Source: Polynucleobacter sp. JS-JIR-II-50
GTDB lineage: Bacteria; Pseudomonadota; Gammaproteobacteria; Burkholderiales; Burkholderiaceae
Length of the DNA: 64,000 nucleotides
Reading direction: 5' to 3'
Assembly (NCBI RefSeq): GCF_018687895.1
Contig: NZ_CP061307.1
Location: 744,001 to 808,000 of the forward strand
The position numbers and the translations under genes are program-made. Positions 1 to 9,466 of the stretch are shown here, one piece after another. The notes under the pieces were generated by a model. That model had not been told where the DNA came from. It saw only the letters and a program-made list of their open reading frames with translations, and did no database searches. Position 1 is the first letter of the stretch. The number at the start of each line of letters is the position of its first letter.

Positions 1-194
1 TATTGGCGTGCGCGTGGGTCTGCCATATTGAGGCGGTTTTCATTAATCAGCATTGTTTGGTGCTTTAACCAAGCAGCCCAAGCCTCTTTGGAGACTTGAT
101 TCCAGACCTTCTTACCTAGCTCGCCTGGAAGCGGGGCAAAATCCATTCCCTCAGCTTCTTTATTGAGTTTGATACATTGAACCATGCGTGCCAT
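1..194 (-). CDS. yggX: Fe(2+)-trafficking protein YggX, truncated by window edge
   Basis: Partial gene: the first 64 codons are present and the C-terminus lies outside the window. The product begins [19 protein letters not shown] and continues through [22 protein letters not shown] and a [13 protein letters not shown] block. These are the hallmarks of the YggX family, a small cytosolic protein of about 90 residues linked to iron trafficking and protection of Fe-S clusters from oxidative damage. The conserved Cys near the N-terminus (MVQC) is present. The ATG is the only sensible start, and the gene lies 41 bases downstream of argA on the same strand, so the two are probably co-transcribed. 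The yggX-argA neighbourhood is common in Burkholderiales. Identity is firm despite truncation. Confidence 0.93.
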   Translation of the reverse strand, partial: MARMVQCIKLNKEAEGMDFAPLPGELGKKVWNQVSKEAWAAWLKHQTMLINENRLNMADPRARQ

Positions 195-235
195 CTGCAA
201 TACCTTTCTAGTATTTCTTCAGTTTCTTAAATTAC

Positions 236-1600
236 TTATAGATCTTTAGTTAAAACCATGGACTTGCGGTCCCAGTTATAAATTTGTTTTCTTTCCTCAG
301 GCAAATCATCAACCGATGCCCGTTTAAAGCCACGCTTTAAGAACCAGTGCTCAGTTCTGGTAGTGAGAACAAATAATTTTTTAATGCCTTCTTGCTTAGC
401 GCGCATTTCAACACGCTTTAATAGGCGCTCGCCATCACCGGATCCTTGAACGTCAGGATCTACTGCGAGACAAGCTAGCTCACCAACACCGTTCGGGAAT
501 GGGAAGAGGGCAGCACAACCAAAGAGAACGCGGTCATGCTCTATCACTGAGAAGCGCTGAATGTCACGCTCAATCACATCTTGTCCGCGAGCCGCCAAGA
601 TACCTTCATCTTCCAGGGGCATGGTTAATTGCAAGATACCGCCAACGTCATCTTGGTTGGCCTCACGCAAGTTCTCAATATCAGATGAGGCTAGCATCAT
701 GCCAATACCATCATGGGTAAAGAGCTCTTCGAGGAGTGCGCCATCTTGATTGCAGGGCAAAAAGTGAACCCGGCTAACGCCTGCCCGTATTGCTCTGCCA
801 GAGATACTTAGTAAGCTCTTCATGCCAAGATCCATATCTTTGTTCTGCGCGATATATTCTTGTAGTTGCGGCATAGATAGTTCGGTAATGAAATCACCTT
901 CAGCATCTTTTAAACCAGCATAAGGGCTTAAGAAGATCAGCTTATCCGCTTTAAGAGCGGCAGCAGTGGATGCAGCTACATCTTCGTATGCCAGATTAAA
1001 TGCTTGGCCTGTTGGTGAAAAACCTAAAGGCGATAGCAACACAATCTTGTTGCTATCCAAAGACTGCCTAATAGAGCCAGAGTCTACTTTGCGGACCAAT
1101 CCGGTATGGATGTAGTCGGTACCCTCTACGACACCAACTGGCATTGCAGTAATAAAGTTGCCTGAGATCACAGAAATACGTGAGCCAGCCATTGGAGTAT
1201 TTGGCAAACCACGGCTAAATGCTGCTTCAATATCCAGACGTAATTCACCAGCAGCTTCTTTAACGCACTCTAGTGCGGCTGCATCAGTAATCCGATAGCT
1301 ATGCAGGGCGCTCTTGCCAAACTTGCTTTTGATATTCCGGAGCATCAACTGCTCTTCAATCTGTGGGCGGATACCGTGAACCAGAACAATCCGCATCCCC
1401 ATAGCATGGAGCATGGCGATATCTTCAATCAGATTCTCAAGGCCGATCTCTTGGACAAGTTCACCCGCAAAGGCAATCACAAAGGTCTTCTCGCGGAAGC
1501 TATGAATATAGGGCGCAACATCGCGCAACCACCCTACGAAGGGGAAGTTGGAGGTCGTTTCTTCGGCCATTAAGGCCTGGTTCGGTGCATTTGTTGGCAT
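236..1600 (-). CDS. argA: Amino-acid N-acetyltransferase (N-acetylglutamate synthase)
   Basis: Catalyses the first step of arginine biosynthesis, acetyl-CoA plus L-glutamate to N-acetylglutamate, in the cytosol. The 454 residues match the classical two-domain ArgA. An N-terminal amino-acid-kinase-like domain (about residues 20-290) carries FVIAFAGELV and IVLVHGIRPQIE motifs and the arginine-sensing fold. The C-terminal GNAT domain (about 300-450) has an acetyl-CoA-binding loop, LAVDPDVQGSGDGERLL, and a distal HWFLKRGFKR strand. The ATG lies only 17 bases from the hrpA start on the other strand, so the promoters of the two genes must overlap each other's coding starts. Feedback inhibition by arginine is typical of the family but cannot be read from the sequence. 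Confidence 0.95.
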   Translation of the reverse strand: MPTNAPNQALMAEETTSNFPFVGWLRDVAPYIHSFREKTFVIAFAGELVQEIGLENLIEDIAMLHAMGMRIVLVHGIRPQIEEQLMLRNIKSKFGKSALHSYRITDAAALECVKEAAGELRLDIEAAFSRGLPNTPMAGSRISVISGNFITAMPVGVVEGTDYIHTGLVRKVDSGSIRQSLDSNKIVLLSPLGFSPTGQAFNLAYEDVAASTAAALKADKLIFLSPYAGLKDAEGDFITELSMPQLQEYIAQNKDMDLGMKSLLSISGRAIRAGVSRVHFLPCNQDGALLEELFTHDGIGMMLASSDIENLREANQDDVGGILQLTMPLEDEGILAARGQDVIERDIQRFSVIEHDRVLFGCAALFPFPNGVGELACLAVDPDVQGSGDGERLLKRVEMRAKQEGIKKLFVLTTRTEHWFLKRGFKRASVDDLPEERKQIYNWDRKSMVLTKDL

Positions 1601-1617
1601 AGTGAGAAAATTATAGG

Positions 1618-4600
1618 GTGCAAGAGCCTATAAACCAACAAAAACCCAAAGCAATGCCACAGCCTGTGCCTGCTTCCAACACCTCACGCCGGCTAGAAAT
1701 TCGGTTTCCGGAGGAATTGCCGGTCTCTGGTCAGCGTCAGCTGATCAAGGATGCCCTGCAGAGCCACCAGGTAGTGATTGTGTGTGGTGAGACTGGCTCA
1801 GGCAAGACTACCCAGCTACCGAAGATTTGCTTGGATTTAGGTCGAGGCACGATTAATGGTGGCAAGCTCATCGGCCATACTCAGCCACGCCGGATTGCAG
1901 CTACCGCTACGGCTAAGCGAATTGCCCAAGAGCTAGGTTCACCCATTGGCCAGGATGTAGGCTACCAGGTACGCTTTGCTGACAAGTCCAGTCACACCGC
2001 TTCTATCAAGCTAATGACAGACGGTATCTTGCTGGCTGAGACTCAGCGAGATCCACAGTTGCGCGCCTATGACACACTTATCATTGATGAGGCGCATGAA
2101 CGTAGCCTGAATATTGATTTCTTATTGGGTTACCTGAGGCAGTTACTTCCTAAGCGGCCGGACCTCAAGCTCATCATCACTTCAGCAACCATTGATGCCC
2201 AACGTTTTGCGGAACACTTTGCCATCAATGGCAAGGTAGCTCCCGTTATCGAAGTCAGCGGCAGATTGTTTCCGGTAGAGCAGCGTTATGCACCGCTAGA
2301 ACCGGATGCCAAGCCAGACGGCAAAAAAGAATCCAAAACTGCCAAGGAAATTTCGGATGCGGTGACTGAAGGGATCGCCAGCTTATGGCGAGAGGGAGCA
2401 GCAGGTGCCGGTGATGTGTTGGTCTTCTTACCAGGCGAGCGAGAGATACGCGATTGCGCAGAGGCATTGCGTAAAGATCATGTCTTGCAGCAGCGCTTTC
2501 ATCCAGAGATTTTGAGTTTGTTCGCACGTCAATCAGTCGCTGAGCAAGAGAGGGTGTTTAGCCCGGGCAATGGACGACGCATCATTCTGACAACCAATGT
2601 TGCAGAGACCTCGTTAACAGTGCCGAACATTCGGTATGTGATCGATAGTGGTCTAGCGAGAGTCAAGCGCTACTCTTATCGAAATAAGGTAGAGCAACTA
2701 CAGATTGAGCCCATCTCCCAGGCCGCCGCTAACCAGAGGGCTGGTCGTTGCGGTCGTGTATCGGACGGCATCTGTGTGCGCCTTTATAGCGAGCAAGACT
2801 ATCAAGGCCGGCCTAAATTTACTGATCCAGAAATATTGCGTAGCTCGTTAGCTGCAGTGTTGTTGCGCATGAGCTCCTTACGCTTACCCAAGATTCAGTA
2901 TTTCCCCTTCATTGATAAACCCTTGGGTAGAGCGATTGCCGATGGTGTGCAACTTCTAGATGAATTAGGCGCAATTGAATTCGATGAATCAGAGTCTGCG
3001 GATGGTAAGAATATTAATAACAGCTTCAAGCTCACGGCTATTGGCAAACAATTAGCAGACTTACCCCTTGATCCGCGCATTGGCAGAATGCTCTTAGCTG
3101 CTAAAGAGCAGAGTGCCTTAAAAGAAGTCGCCATCATTGCATCTGCTTTGGCAACTCAAGATCCGCGTGATCGTCCGATGGACCAAGCTGCCGCCGCCGA
3201 TCAAGCCCACCTACAGTTTGCGGATGAGCGCTCTGAGTTTCTGAGTTTCGTCAAACTCTGGAATTGGTATCAAGATGCCCTACAACACAAGCACAGCAAT
3301 CGACAGCTTGAGAGTCTGTGTAAAAGTAAGTTTCTGTCTCCACGTCGCTTGCGTGAGTGGCGCGATGTTCACGGTCAACTGCATACCATGCTGGGTGAGA
3401 AGGGCTGGAAAGAAAATCCTTTGGCCGCAACATATGAGCAGGTACACCTTTCTTTATTAACAGGCTTGCTCGGATATGTAGCTAAAAAAGAAGAAGACGA
3501 GAAATCTCAAGATCGCAATAGTAAAACAGGTGGTTACGTAGGCGCGCGGGGTATTCGTCCATTCATATGGCCTGGTTCTACTATTGGCAAAAAGGCGGGC
3601 GCTTGGATCCTGGCTGGTGAATTGCAAGAAACGAATCGCATGTATGCCAGAACGATTGCAAAGATCGAGCCGCAATGGATCGAGCGTGTTGCCGCGCATC
3701 GTCTAATCAAATCCCTTAGCGATCCTTTCTGGGATAACCGTCAGGGCGAGGTGATGGCTTTTGAGCGGGGCACTTTGTATGGCTTGCCCATCTATCATGG
3801 TCGTAGGGTTCGGTATGAGCCGCACAACCCCGAAGAGACCAGAGAGTTATTTATTCGTCAAGCCCTGGTGCAGGAAGAAATGTTTGGGCGCATGGATACA
3901 CCTGCGCTCCAGCGTGAAACAGAAACCGATGCCAAGAAAAAATATCCTAATGTGTTTGGATTCTTTTGGCATAACCGTCGCTTGATAAAAGAAATCGAAG
4001 CCTTAGAACATCGCTCACGTCGACCCGATGTATTGGTAGACGATGATTTGCTATTTGCTTTTTATGAATCTCGAATACCTAAGGAAGTGCGAAGTCGTGA
4101 AAGTCTTAAGGCATGGCTAACGAAAGATAGGAATACCGAAAAAGATCTTGATACTCAACTTCGCCTAGAAAAAGCGGACTTGATGCGTCATGAGGCAGCT
4201 GGTATCACCGTAGATCGCTATCCAAAGACGATGTTAGTCGGTGGTGCACAGCTGAGTCTCACCTATCACTTCGAGCCCGGCAGCCCAAAGGATGGTGTAA
4301 CCCTTGTTGTTCCTTTGACCCAACTTAATCAAGTGGATGGCCGTCGTTGTGAATGGCTAGTACCTGGTATGTGTGAGGAGAAGGTATTGCTGCTTCTTAA
4401 ATCACTGCCTCAGAAATTAAGGCGCCATTGCGTGCCATTGCCGGATTATGCAAAGTCCTTTCTTGAGCGTAAGTTAGAAGAAAAGCAATTTGGCGTTGGT
4501 GATTTTTTAGATAGTCTGATTGGCGATATTCGCAAAGAGCGCGGCTTAGAAATTAAACGAACTGACTTTAGGCCAGAGGCATTACCACTGCATTCATCGA

Positions 4601-5688
4601 TGAATTTCCGTCTGATTGACGAACATGGACGCCAGCTCGAGGTAGAGCGCAACTTAGCTCGCTTACGATCGGAATACGGTCAGACTGCTCGCAATGCCTT
4701 CCAAGCCATTGCCCAGGAGACTGCCCAGATTGAGTTGGGCGTTGAACCACCGGCGAGCGAAAAATCTAAACCTAATGCAAACGGAGGTGCGAATACCGCC
4801 GATACCACTCGTAAGGTAGAGCAGGGCGGCTATCGCGCTTGGGAGTTTGGCGAGTTGCCAGAAACATTAGAGATTCAAAAGGGGAATAAAACTCTGTTTG
4901 GTTACCCCGCCCTAGTAGATCGCGTTGACTTTTGTGATCTTGAGGTATTTGATGATTTAGAAGAAGCTCGTAAACAGCATGCTTTAGGACTACGTCGCTT
5001 ATTTGCTCTGAGCAATAAAGACACGCTCAAGGCCCTACAAAAACAATTGCCCGGTATACGTGAATTGGGTTTGCTATTTATCAATGTGGGATCGGTGGAG
5101 GGCTTGATTGATCAGATTCTGAATATTGCCCTTGAGCGTGCTTTTATGACCGAGCAACTTCCGGCAAATGCAGAACAATTTACCGAGCGTCTACAAGCTG
5201 GAAAACCGAGATTGGCACTTATTGCCCAAGAGATTTCTCGCCACGCATTAAATGCATTGCAAGCCCATGCCGATTTGCAGAAAAAGATTGCGAGTGCAAA
5301 AGCGGCTTCGCCAAGTGCCTACACCGATATACAGGTACAGATACAGGGATTAATCTTTCCTAAGTTTGTGGCGGAGATACCGTACTCCCAATTGGTGCAT
5401 CTGCCACGCTACTTAAAAGCAATTGCAATGCGGATTGATAAATTACGATCAAACCCTAGTCGTGATGCCCAATGTCAAAAGGATTGGGAATCGGTTGCTC
5501 GTCCTTGGCAAAAACTGATGCAGGGTAACAGGGGATCTGCCTCTTATGCGATGGCCGAGGATCAGGCTTTAACGGATTTTCGTTGGCAGTTGGAGGAGTT
5601 GAGGGTGGCTTTGTATGCTCAAGAGCTCAAAACCCCAACCCCCATGTCCTTAAAGCGGCTCGAAAAGGTTTTAGCAAGCTTGCGCTAG
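1618..5688 (+). CDS. hrpA: ATP-dependent RNA helicase HrpA (DEAH box)
   Basis: Large DEAH-box RNA helicase of 1356 residues, the usual length for proteobacterial HrpA. Visible motifs in order: Walker A GETGSGKTTQ (about residue 57), the DEAH box IIDEAHERSLN (about 156), motif III SATID, and motif VI QRAGRCGRV. These are followed by the HA2/OB-fold region and a long C-terminal DUF3418-type extension that distinguishes HrpA from HrpB. HrpA acts on structured RNA and, in E. coli, on fimbrial mRNA processing and stalled ribosomes. The listed start is a GTG with almost no room for a leader. An in-frame ATG at 1654 (codon 13) is a plausible alternative and would lose no domain. The gene is divergent from argA with a 17-base gap and appears monocistronic. 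Confidence 0.95.
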   Translation: MQEPINQQKPKAMPQPVPASNTSRRLEIRFPEELPVSGQRQLIKDALQSHQVVIVCGETGSGKTTQLPKICLDLGRGTINGGKLIGHTQPRRIAATATAKRIAQELGSPIGQDVGYQVRFADKSSHTASIKLMTDGILLAETQRDPQLRAYDTLIIDEAHERSLNIDFLLGYLRQLLPKRPDLKLIITSATIDAQRFAEHFAINGKVAPVIEVSGRLFPVEQRYAPLEPDAKPDGKKESKTAKEISDAVTEGIASLWREGAAGAGDVLVFLPGEREIRDCAEALRKDHVLQQRFHPEILSLFARQSVAEQERVFSPGNGRRIILTTNVAETSLTVPNIRYVIDSGLARVKRYSYRNKVEQLQIEPISQAAANQRAGRCGRVSDGICVRLYSEQDYQGRPKFTDPEILRSSLAAVLLRMSSLRLPKIQYFPFIDKPLGRAIADGVQLLDELGAIEFDESESADGKNINNSFKLTAIGKQLADLPLDPRIGRMLLAAKEQSALKEVAIIASALATQDPRDRPMDQAAAADQAHLQFADERSEFLSFVKLWNWYQDALQHKHSNRQLESLCKSKFLSPRRLREWRDVHGQLHTMLGEKGWKENPLAATYEQVHLSLLTGLLGYVAKKEEDEKSQDRNSKTGGYVGARGIRPFIWPGSTIGKKAGAWILAGELQETNRMYARTIAKIEPQWIERVAAHRLIKSLSDPFWDNRQGEVMAFERGTLYGLPIYHGRRVRYEPHNPEETRELFIRQALVQEEMFGRMDTPALQRETETDAKKKYPNVFGFFWHNRRLIKEIEALEHRSRRPDVLVDDDLLFAFYESRIPKEVRSRESLKAWLTKDRNTEKDLDTQLRLEKADLMRHEAAGITVDRYPKTMLVGGAQLSLTYHFEPGSPKDGVTLVVPLTQLNQVDGRRCEWLVPGMCEEKVLLLLKSLPQKLRRHCVPLPDYAKSFLERKLEEKQFGVGDFLDSLIGDIRKERGLEIKRTDFRPEALPLHSSMNFRLIDEHGRQLEVERNLARLRSEYGQTARNAFQAIAQETAQIELGVEPPASEKSKPNANGGANTADTTRKVEQGGYRAWEFGELPETLEIQKGNKTLFGYPALVDRVDFCDLEVFDDLEEARKQHALGLRRLFALSNKDTLKALQKQLPGIRELGLLFINVGSVEGLIDQILNIALERAFMTEQLPANAEQFTERLQAGKPRLALIAQEISRHALNALQAHADLQKKIASAKAASPSAYTDIQVQIQGLIFPKFVAEIPYSQLVHLPRYLKAIAMRIDKLRSNPSRDAQCQKDWESVARPWQKLMQGNRGSASYAMAEDQALTDFRWQLEELRVALYAQELKTPTPMSLKRLEKVLASLR

Positions 5689-5757
5689 GTCAAATCCAAA
5701 GCATATCCACTGGATTTGGAGGCCTATTCAATCTCCCCAATTGCTTACAATGGAGGG

Positions 5758-6795
5758 ATGTACAAATTTATCAAGATTAGAGGTTTTCGCACAATCGCGA
5801 CCTCTGCATTATTGGCACTTCTGGTTGCCAATCAAACTGCTCTTGGGCAAACTACTAGCCCCGTAGCCTCAGCAACTCCTGCAAATCAACCCAAGTTGGC
5901 GGTGATTCTGAATTCTGGTTCTGCATCTGTCAGTTTGATTGATATGAACACGCGTGAGGTTATTAAAACAATCCCGGTTGGCAAGGAACCTCATCACCTC
6001 ATGATGACCCCTGATCAAAAATCGCTATTGATTGCCAATGCTGCAGGCAATGATGTTGTGTTGATGAATCCAACCACGGGTGAGTTAACCGGCAAGATTC
6101 CGAACATTATTGATCCATACCAAATCGGTTACTCCCCAAACCACAAATGGTTTATAGCTAATGGCAATCGCCTGGATCGAGTGGATATTTATGCTGCCGA
6201 TAGTGCAAATCTTAAATTAGCTAAGACCGTAAAGCTAGGTAAGACACCTAGTCATATTGCTTTTACATCGGATAGCAAAATCGCATTTATTACTTTGCAA
6301 GACTCTAGTGAGCTTGCCGCAATTGATCTCGAAACACAAAATGTATTGTGGGTAATGCCCACAGGTAAAGTGCCTGCTGGTTTGTGGATGACGCCCGGCG
6401 ATCAATACCTCTTAGTGGGTATTACGGGCGAAGACTATGTTCAGGTGATTGATTGGAAAAATCGCAAAGAAGTAAAGCGCATCCCTACAGGGAAGGGTGC
6501 CCATAACTTCCGTCCTTTAGGGGACAAAAAGCATGTATTTGTAAGCAACCGCATTGCTTCTACGATCAGCTTGATCAACATGCAAACCCTGGAGAAGGTG
6601 GGCGATATCACTGGACTGCCAGCTGGTCCAGACGATATGGAAATTACTCCAGATGGTAAAACGATGTGGGTTACTTTCCGCTTTTCCAAAAAGGTTGGGG
6701 TAATAGATATCCCAACAATGAAGTTGGTAACAGTGATTCCGGTTGGTAAGTCACCACATGGTGTGTTTTTCACTCCAAGGGCTGGATGGGAATAA
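5758..6795 (+). CDS. Exported YVTN/YncE-type beta-propeller repeat protein
   Basis: Product of 345 residues from the chosen ATG. It begins with a signal peptide (MYKFIKIRGFRTIATSALLALL, cleavage near ALGQ), so it should be periplasmic or secreted. The mature part consists of about seven repeats of roughly 40 residues with the pattern (V/L)I-D-x-x-T-x-(K/E)-x-(V)-I-P-V-G-K-x-P-H, for example REVIKTIPVGKEPHHLMMTPD and KLVTVIPVGKSPHGVFFTP. This is typical of YVTN-family propellers such as YncE. An upstream in-frame TTG at 5716 would add 14 residues before the signal peptide and is less likely. It overlaps the next gene by 10 bases, so the two are translationally linked. Function of this member is unknown; related propellers bind ligands or act as scaffolds. 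Confidence 0.85.
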   Translation: MYKFIKIRGFRTIATSALLALLVANQTALGQTTSPVASATPANQPKLAVILNSGSASVSLIDMNTREVIKTIPVGKEPHHLMMTPDQKSLLIANAAGNDVVLMNPTTGELTGKIPNIIDPYQIGYSPNHKWFIANGNRLDRVDIYAADSANLKLAKTVKLGKTPSHIAFTSDSKIAFITLQDSSELAAIDLETQNVLWVMPTGKVPAGLWMTPGDQYLLVGITGEDYVQVIDWKNRKEVKRIPTGKGAHNFRPLGDKKHVFVSNRIASTISLINMQTLEKVGDITGLPAGPDDMEITPDGKTMWVTFRFSKKVGVIDIPTMKLVTVIPVGKSPHGVFFTPRAGWE

Positions 6796-7592
6796 TTAAT
6801 ATCATGAAGCGCCTAAGTCCTAACGCATTCATTCGTATCGCAGCCGTGCTTATGCTCGGCTGTTTTTCATTGGGCGCCAATGCTCAAGCCACAGAATGTA
6901 GCAAGAAGGTCTACCTCACCTTCGATACTGGCAATATGTCAGTGGCTGAAAAAGTGGCTGAGATTCTCAAGCGGCAAAACGTAAAGGCTACTTTTTTCCT
7001 TGCCAATGAAAAAACCTATCGCGGTGACTTTGCTTTAGATGATTCTTGGAAACCCTTTTGGCAGCAATTAGCAAAGGAAGGCAATCATTTTGGTAGTCAT
7101 ACCTACGACCATGATTACTTTGTAAAGGATGGCCCTAAGGGGCAGGTTTTTGAGAGGCCGCAATTTGGTCCAAAGGCAGGAGAAACTGTTTTGTATAACG
7201 AGGCGGCAATGTGTAAGCAGATTCGTCGGGTTGATCAGCGCTTTCAAGAAATGACAAATCAGCCGCTGCAGAAAATCTGGCGTGCTCCCGGAGGTAAAAC
7301 TTCGCCTACCTTGATTCGAATGGGTGATATGTGCGGCTATCAGCATATTGGCTGGGCACCTGCTGGTTTCTTAGGTGATGAGTTGAGCTCCGAGAAGCAT
7401 CCCAATCATGTGCTTTTGGAAAAAGCGAGCGGGGGTGTAAAAGATGGCGATATCACCATGGCTCACTTAGGAATTTGGTCTAGAAAAGATCCATGGGCAC
7501 CTGCGGTTTTGGAGCAGTTGATTGTTAACCTAAAGGGTCGTGGTTTCTGTTTTGGGCTACTACCCAAAGATTCTGCAAATCAGTCAAAATAA
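6786..7592 (+). CDS. Exported NodB-like polysaccharide deacetylase family protein (FDTG variant)
   Basis: Product of 268 residues with an N-terminal signal peptide (MKRLSPNAFIRIAAVLMLG ending near ANAQA). The NodB-homology domain follows: LTFDTGNMSVAEKVAEILKR and ATFFLANEK form motif 1, HFGSHTYDHDYF supplies the metal-binding His pair (H105, H109), and WRAPGGKTSP is motif 3. In classical members motif 1 is TFDDG, with the second Asp binding metal; here it is TFDTG (D47, T48). From memory, FDTG is a recurring variant in a betaproteobacterial subfamily rather than a random defect. The ATG at 6786 has an AAGGG ribosome-binding site 4 bases upstream and overlaps the propeller gene. A second ATG at 6804 is possible. 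Substrate unknown. Confidence 0.82.
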   Translation: MGIINIMKRLSPNAFIRIAAVLMLGCFSLGANAQATECSKKVYLTFDTGNMSVAEKVAEILKRQNVKATFFLANEKTYRGDFALDDSWKPFWQQLAKEGNHFGSHTYDHDYFVKDGPKGQVFERPQFGPKAGETVLYNEAAMCKQIRRVDQRFQEMTNQPLQKIWRAPGGKTSPTLIRMGDMCGYQHIGWAPAGFLGDELSSEKHPNHVLLEKASGGVKDGDITMAHLGIWSRKDPWAPAVLEQLIVNLKGRGFCFGLLPKDSANQSK

Positions 7593-7595
7593 AGC

Positions 7596-8567
7596 ATGGA
7601 CCTCACTACCGTCACCTCCATGATTGCGAATGCTTATGCCAGCGTTCAGGAGTTTCTGTTTTCCAATATGGTGGGTCCGATTCTGTACCAATTCGATTTA
7701 ATGTCTTGGGCCGAGGACGTATTTGATGGGATCGATTGGTTCTTGTTTGGTTGTGTTCAGCTCTTCTTAATTCTGGTTGTATTAAGAACGTGGGAGCGCC
7801 TAGCCCCAGCGGAAAAGCAAGAGCGTTTTTCAAAGTCGAGTAGGGCGGATGTCCTCTATACCTTGTTTCATCGCTTAGGAATATTTCATGGCTTGATTTT
7901 TATATGCCTATCTGGATTCTTTTTCGAGATTGATTCCATCCTGCATGATTTCCGTTTTGATCGCCTGAATGTAGAGTCCTGGTGGCCTGGTGTGACATCA
8001 GTTCCCGTTGTTAGCTTCTTGATCTATCTCATCCTTCTGGACTTTATAGATTACCTTTACCATCGCGCATCACATGCATTTAATTGGTGGTGGCAATTAC
8101 ATGCCTTGCACCATAGTCAAACAGTAATGACTGCCTGGTCAGATAATCGTAATAACATTCTCGACGACATCATGCGTGCAACCCTCATGGCTTTCTTTGC
8201 GCTGTTGTTTGGCGTATCTCCAGGACAATTCATCATGTTGATTGCGCTAAGCCAATTTATTCAAAGTTGGCAGCATGCCAATATTAAGGTTCACTTAGGG
8301 TCTGCTAAGTACTTATTGGTATCCCCAATGTTTCACCGTATGCATCATGCCGTGGGCTATGGTCATGAGGCTATAGGAAAACCCGGCGTATTGGGCGGTT
8401 GTAATTTTGGTATTTTATTTCCGTGGTGGGATATGTTATTCGGAACCGCCATCTTCACTAAAGAGATCTATCCTACGGGAGTCAGAAATTTAACTGTTTC
8501 AGAAAATATTTTCGCTCAACAATGGCAAAGCTTGGTTCGTGCCGCTAAAGAATTCAAGCCTAAGTAG
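7596..8567 (+). CDS. Sterol desaturase / fatty acid hydroxylase family membrane protein
   Basis: A 323-residue integral membrane di-iron enzyme of the fatty-acid-hydroxylase superfamily. It has about four hydrophobic segments (around residues 50-65, 95-110, 140-155 and 200-230). The His clusters that bind the metal pair are present: YLYHRASH, LHALHHSQTVMTAW, and MFHRMHHAVGYGHE. Such enzymes hydroxylate or desaturate lipids using O2 at the cytoplasmic membrane. The substrate cannot be read from sequence; hopanoid, carotenoid or fatty-acyl modification are possibilities. It begins 3 bases after the deacetylase stop, so it is in the same operon as the exported propeller and deacetylase. That points to an envelope-modifying role (inference). 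Confidence 0.85.
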   Translation: MDLTTVTSMIANAYASVQEFLFSNMVGPILYQFDLMSWAEDVFDGIDWFLFGCVQLFLILVVLRTWERLAPAEKQERFSKSSRADVLYTLFHRLGIFHGLIFICLSGFFFEIDSILHDFRFDRLNVESWWPGVTSVPVVSFLIYLILLDFIDYLYHRASHAFNWWWQLHALHHSQTVMTAWSDNRNNILDDIMRATLMAFFALLFGVSPGQFIMLIALSQFIQSWQHANIKVHLGSAKYLLVSPMFHRMHHAVGYGHEAIGKPGVLGGCNFGILFPWWDMLFGTAIFTKEIYPTGVRNLTVSENIFAQQWQSLVRAAKEFKPK

Positions 8568-8596
8568 ACTAAAGGTCTGCGGGCAATAGGAGTTGT

Positions 8597-9466
8597 ATGA
8601 TTGGATTACCGCAAGTATTTAAATCATTTGGGATGGCTTTAGTTGGAACCATGCATCCGCGAATGTTATGGCTTAGCTTTAGGCCTTTCTTGATCGTCTC
8701 AGTTTTGTGGGGTTGCCTCATTTGGCTCACATGGACGCCAGCTTTAGAGACATTAGGTGTCTTTCTAACAACTTCTGTCTTTACCAGCTGGATACAAGAG
8801 GGTTTAGTTTGGGCGGGTTTTGAAAATGCTAGGGCATGGATCGCGCCATTATTTTTTGTCATGCTCATCATCCCCTTGATTACGATTAGCTTGTTAGTCT
8901 TCATCGCGTTTTCAACGGTACCTGCGATTGTGAAGATCGCCTCTAGGCAATCACAATTTCAAAATCTGGAGTGTAAGAAGGGTGGTGGCTTCTTTGGTAG
9001 TTTGATCTACAGCCTATGGTCAGCCCTCATTTGTCTCGCGTTGGTGATGCTCACCTTGCCTGTTTGGTGGGTTCCTCCTCTTGTGGCTGTCTTGCCTCCA
9101 TTGCTATGGGGATGGTTAACGATGCGCCTGATGTCGTATGACGTTCTGGCAAAGCATGCCAGCTCAGAAGAGCGGGATCTCCTGCTGCAAAGGTATCGTT
9201 GGCCATTGTTCTGTATGGGTATTGCATCCGGGATGTTGGGTGCAGTGCCAACTTTCTTTTGGGCTACCTCCGCATTAGCGTTAGTTTTGTTTCCAATAGT
9301 GAGCTTTATCGCTCTTTGGATTTATTCTCTGATTTTTGTGTTTGCTGCTTTATGGTTTAGCTACTTCTTATTAGATGCGCTCAAGCAATTGAGGGAAGAA
9401 GAGTTGGACCAGGCGCTCACAGTGCAATCGCGTATTGTTGATATGGAACTGCCTTACCATGGTTGA
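8597..9466 (+). CDS. EI24 domain (CysZ-like) integral membrane protein
   Basis: Product of 289 residues with at least five strongly hydrophobic segments. It opens with GLPQVFKSFGMALVGTMHPRML, resembling the amphipathic start of EI24/CysZ proteins, followed by long helices (LIVSVLWGCLIWLTW, FFVMLIIPLITISLLVFIAF, LICLALVMLTLPVWW). The central region LMSYDVLAKHASSEERDLLL matches the conserved cytoplasmic segment of Burkholderiales EI24-domain proteins. E. coli CysZ is a sulfate transporter of this fold, but this longer type has no established function. It starts 29 bases after the hydroxylase gene and its stop overlaps the CinA-like gene. This gene pairing with a CinA-like gene is familiar from other betaproteobacteria, from memory. 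Confidence 0.75.
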   Translation: MIGLPQVFKSFGMALVGTMHPRMLWLSFRPFLIVSVLWGCLIWLTWTPALETLGVFLTTSVFTSWIQEGLVWAGFENARAWIAPLFFVMLIIPLITISLLVFIAFSTVPAIVKIASRQSQFQNLECKKGGGFFGSLIYSLWSALICLALVMLTLPVWWVPPLVAVLPPLLWGWLTMRLMSYDVLAKHASSEERDLLLQRYRWPLFCMGIASGMLGAVPTFFWATSALALVLFPIVSFIALWIYSLIFVFAALWFSYFLLDALKQLREEELDQALTVQSRIVDMELPYHG

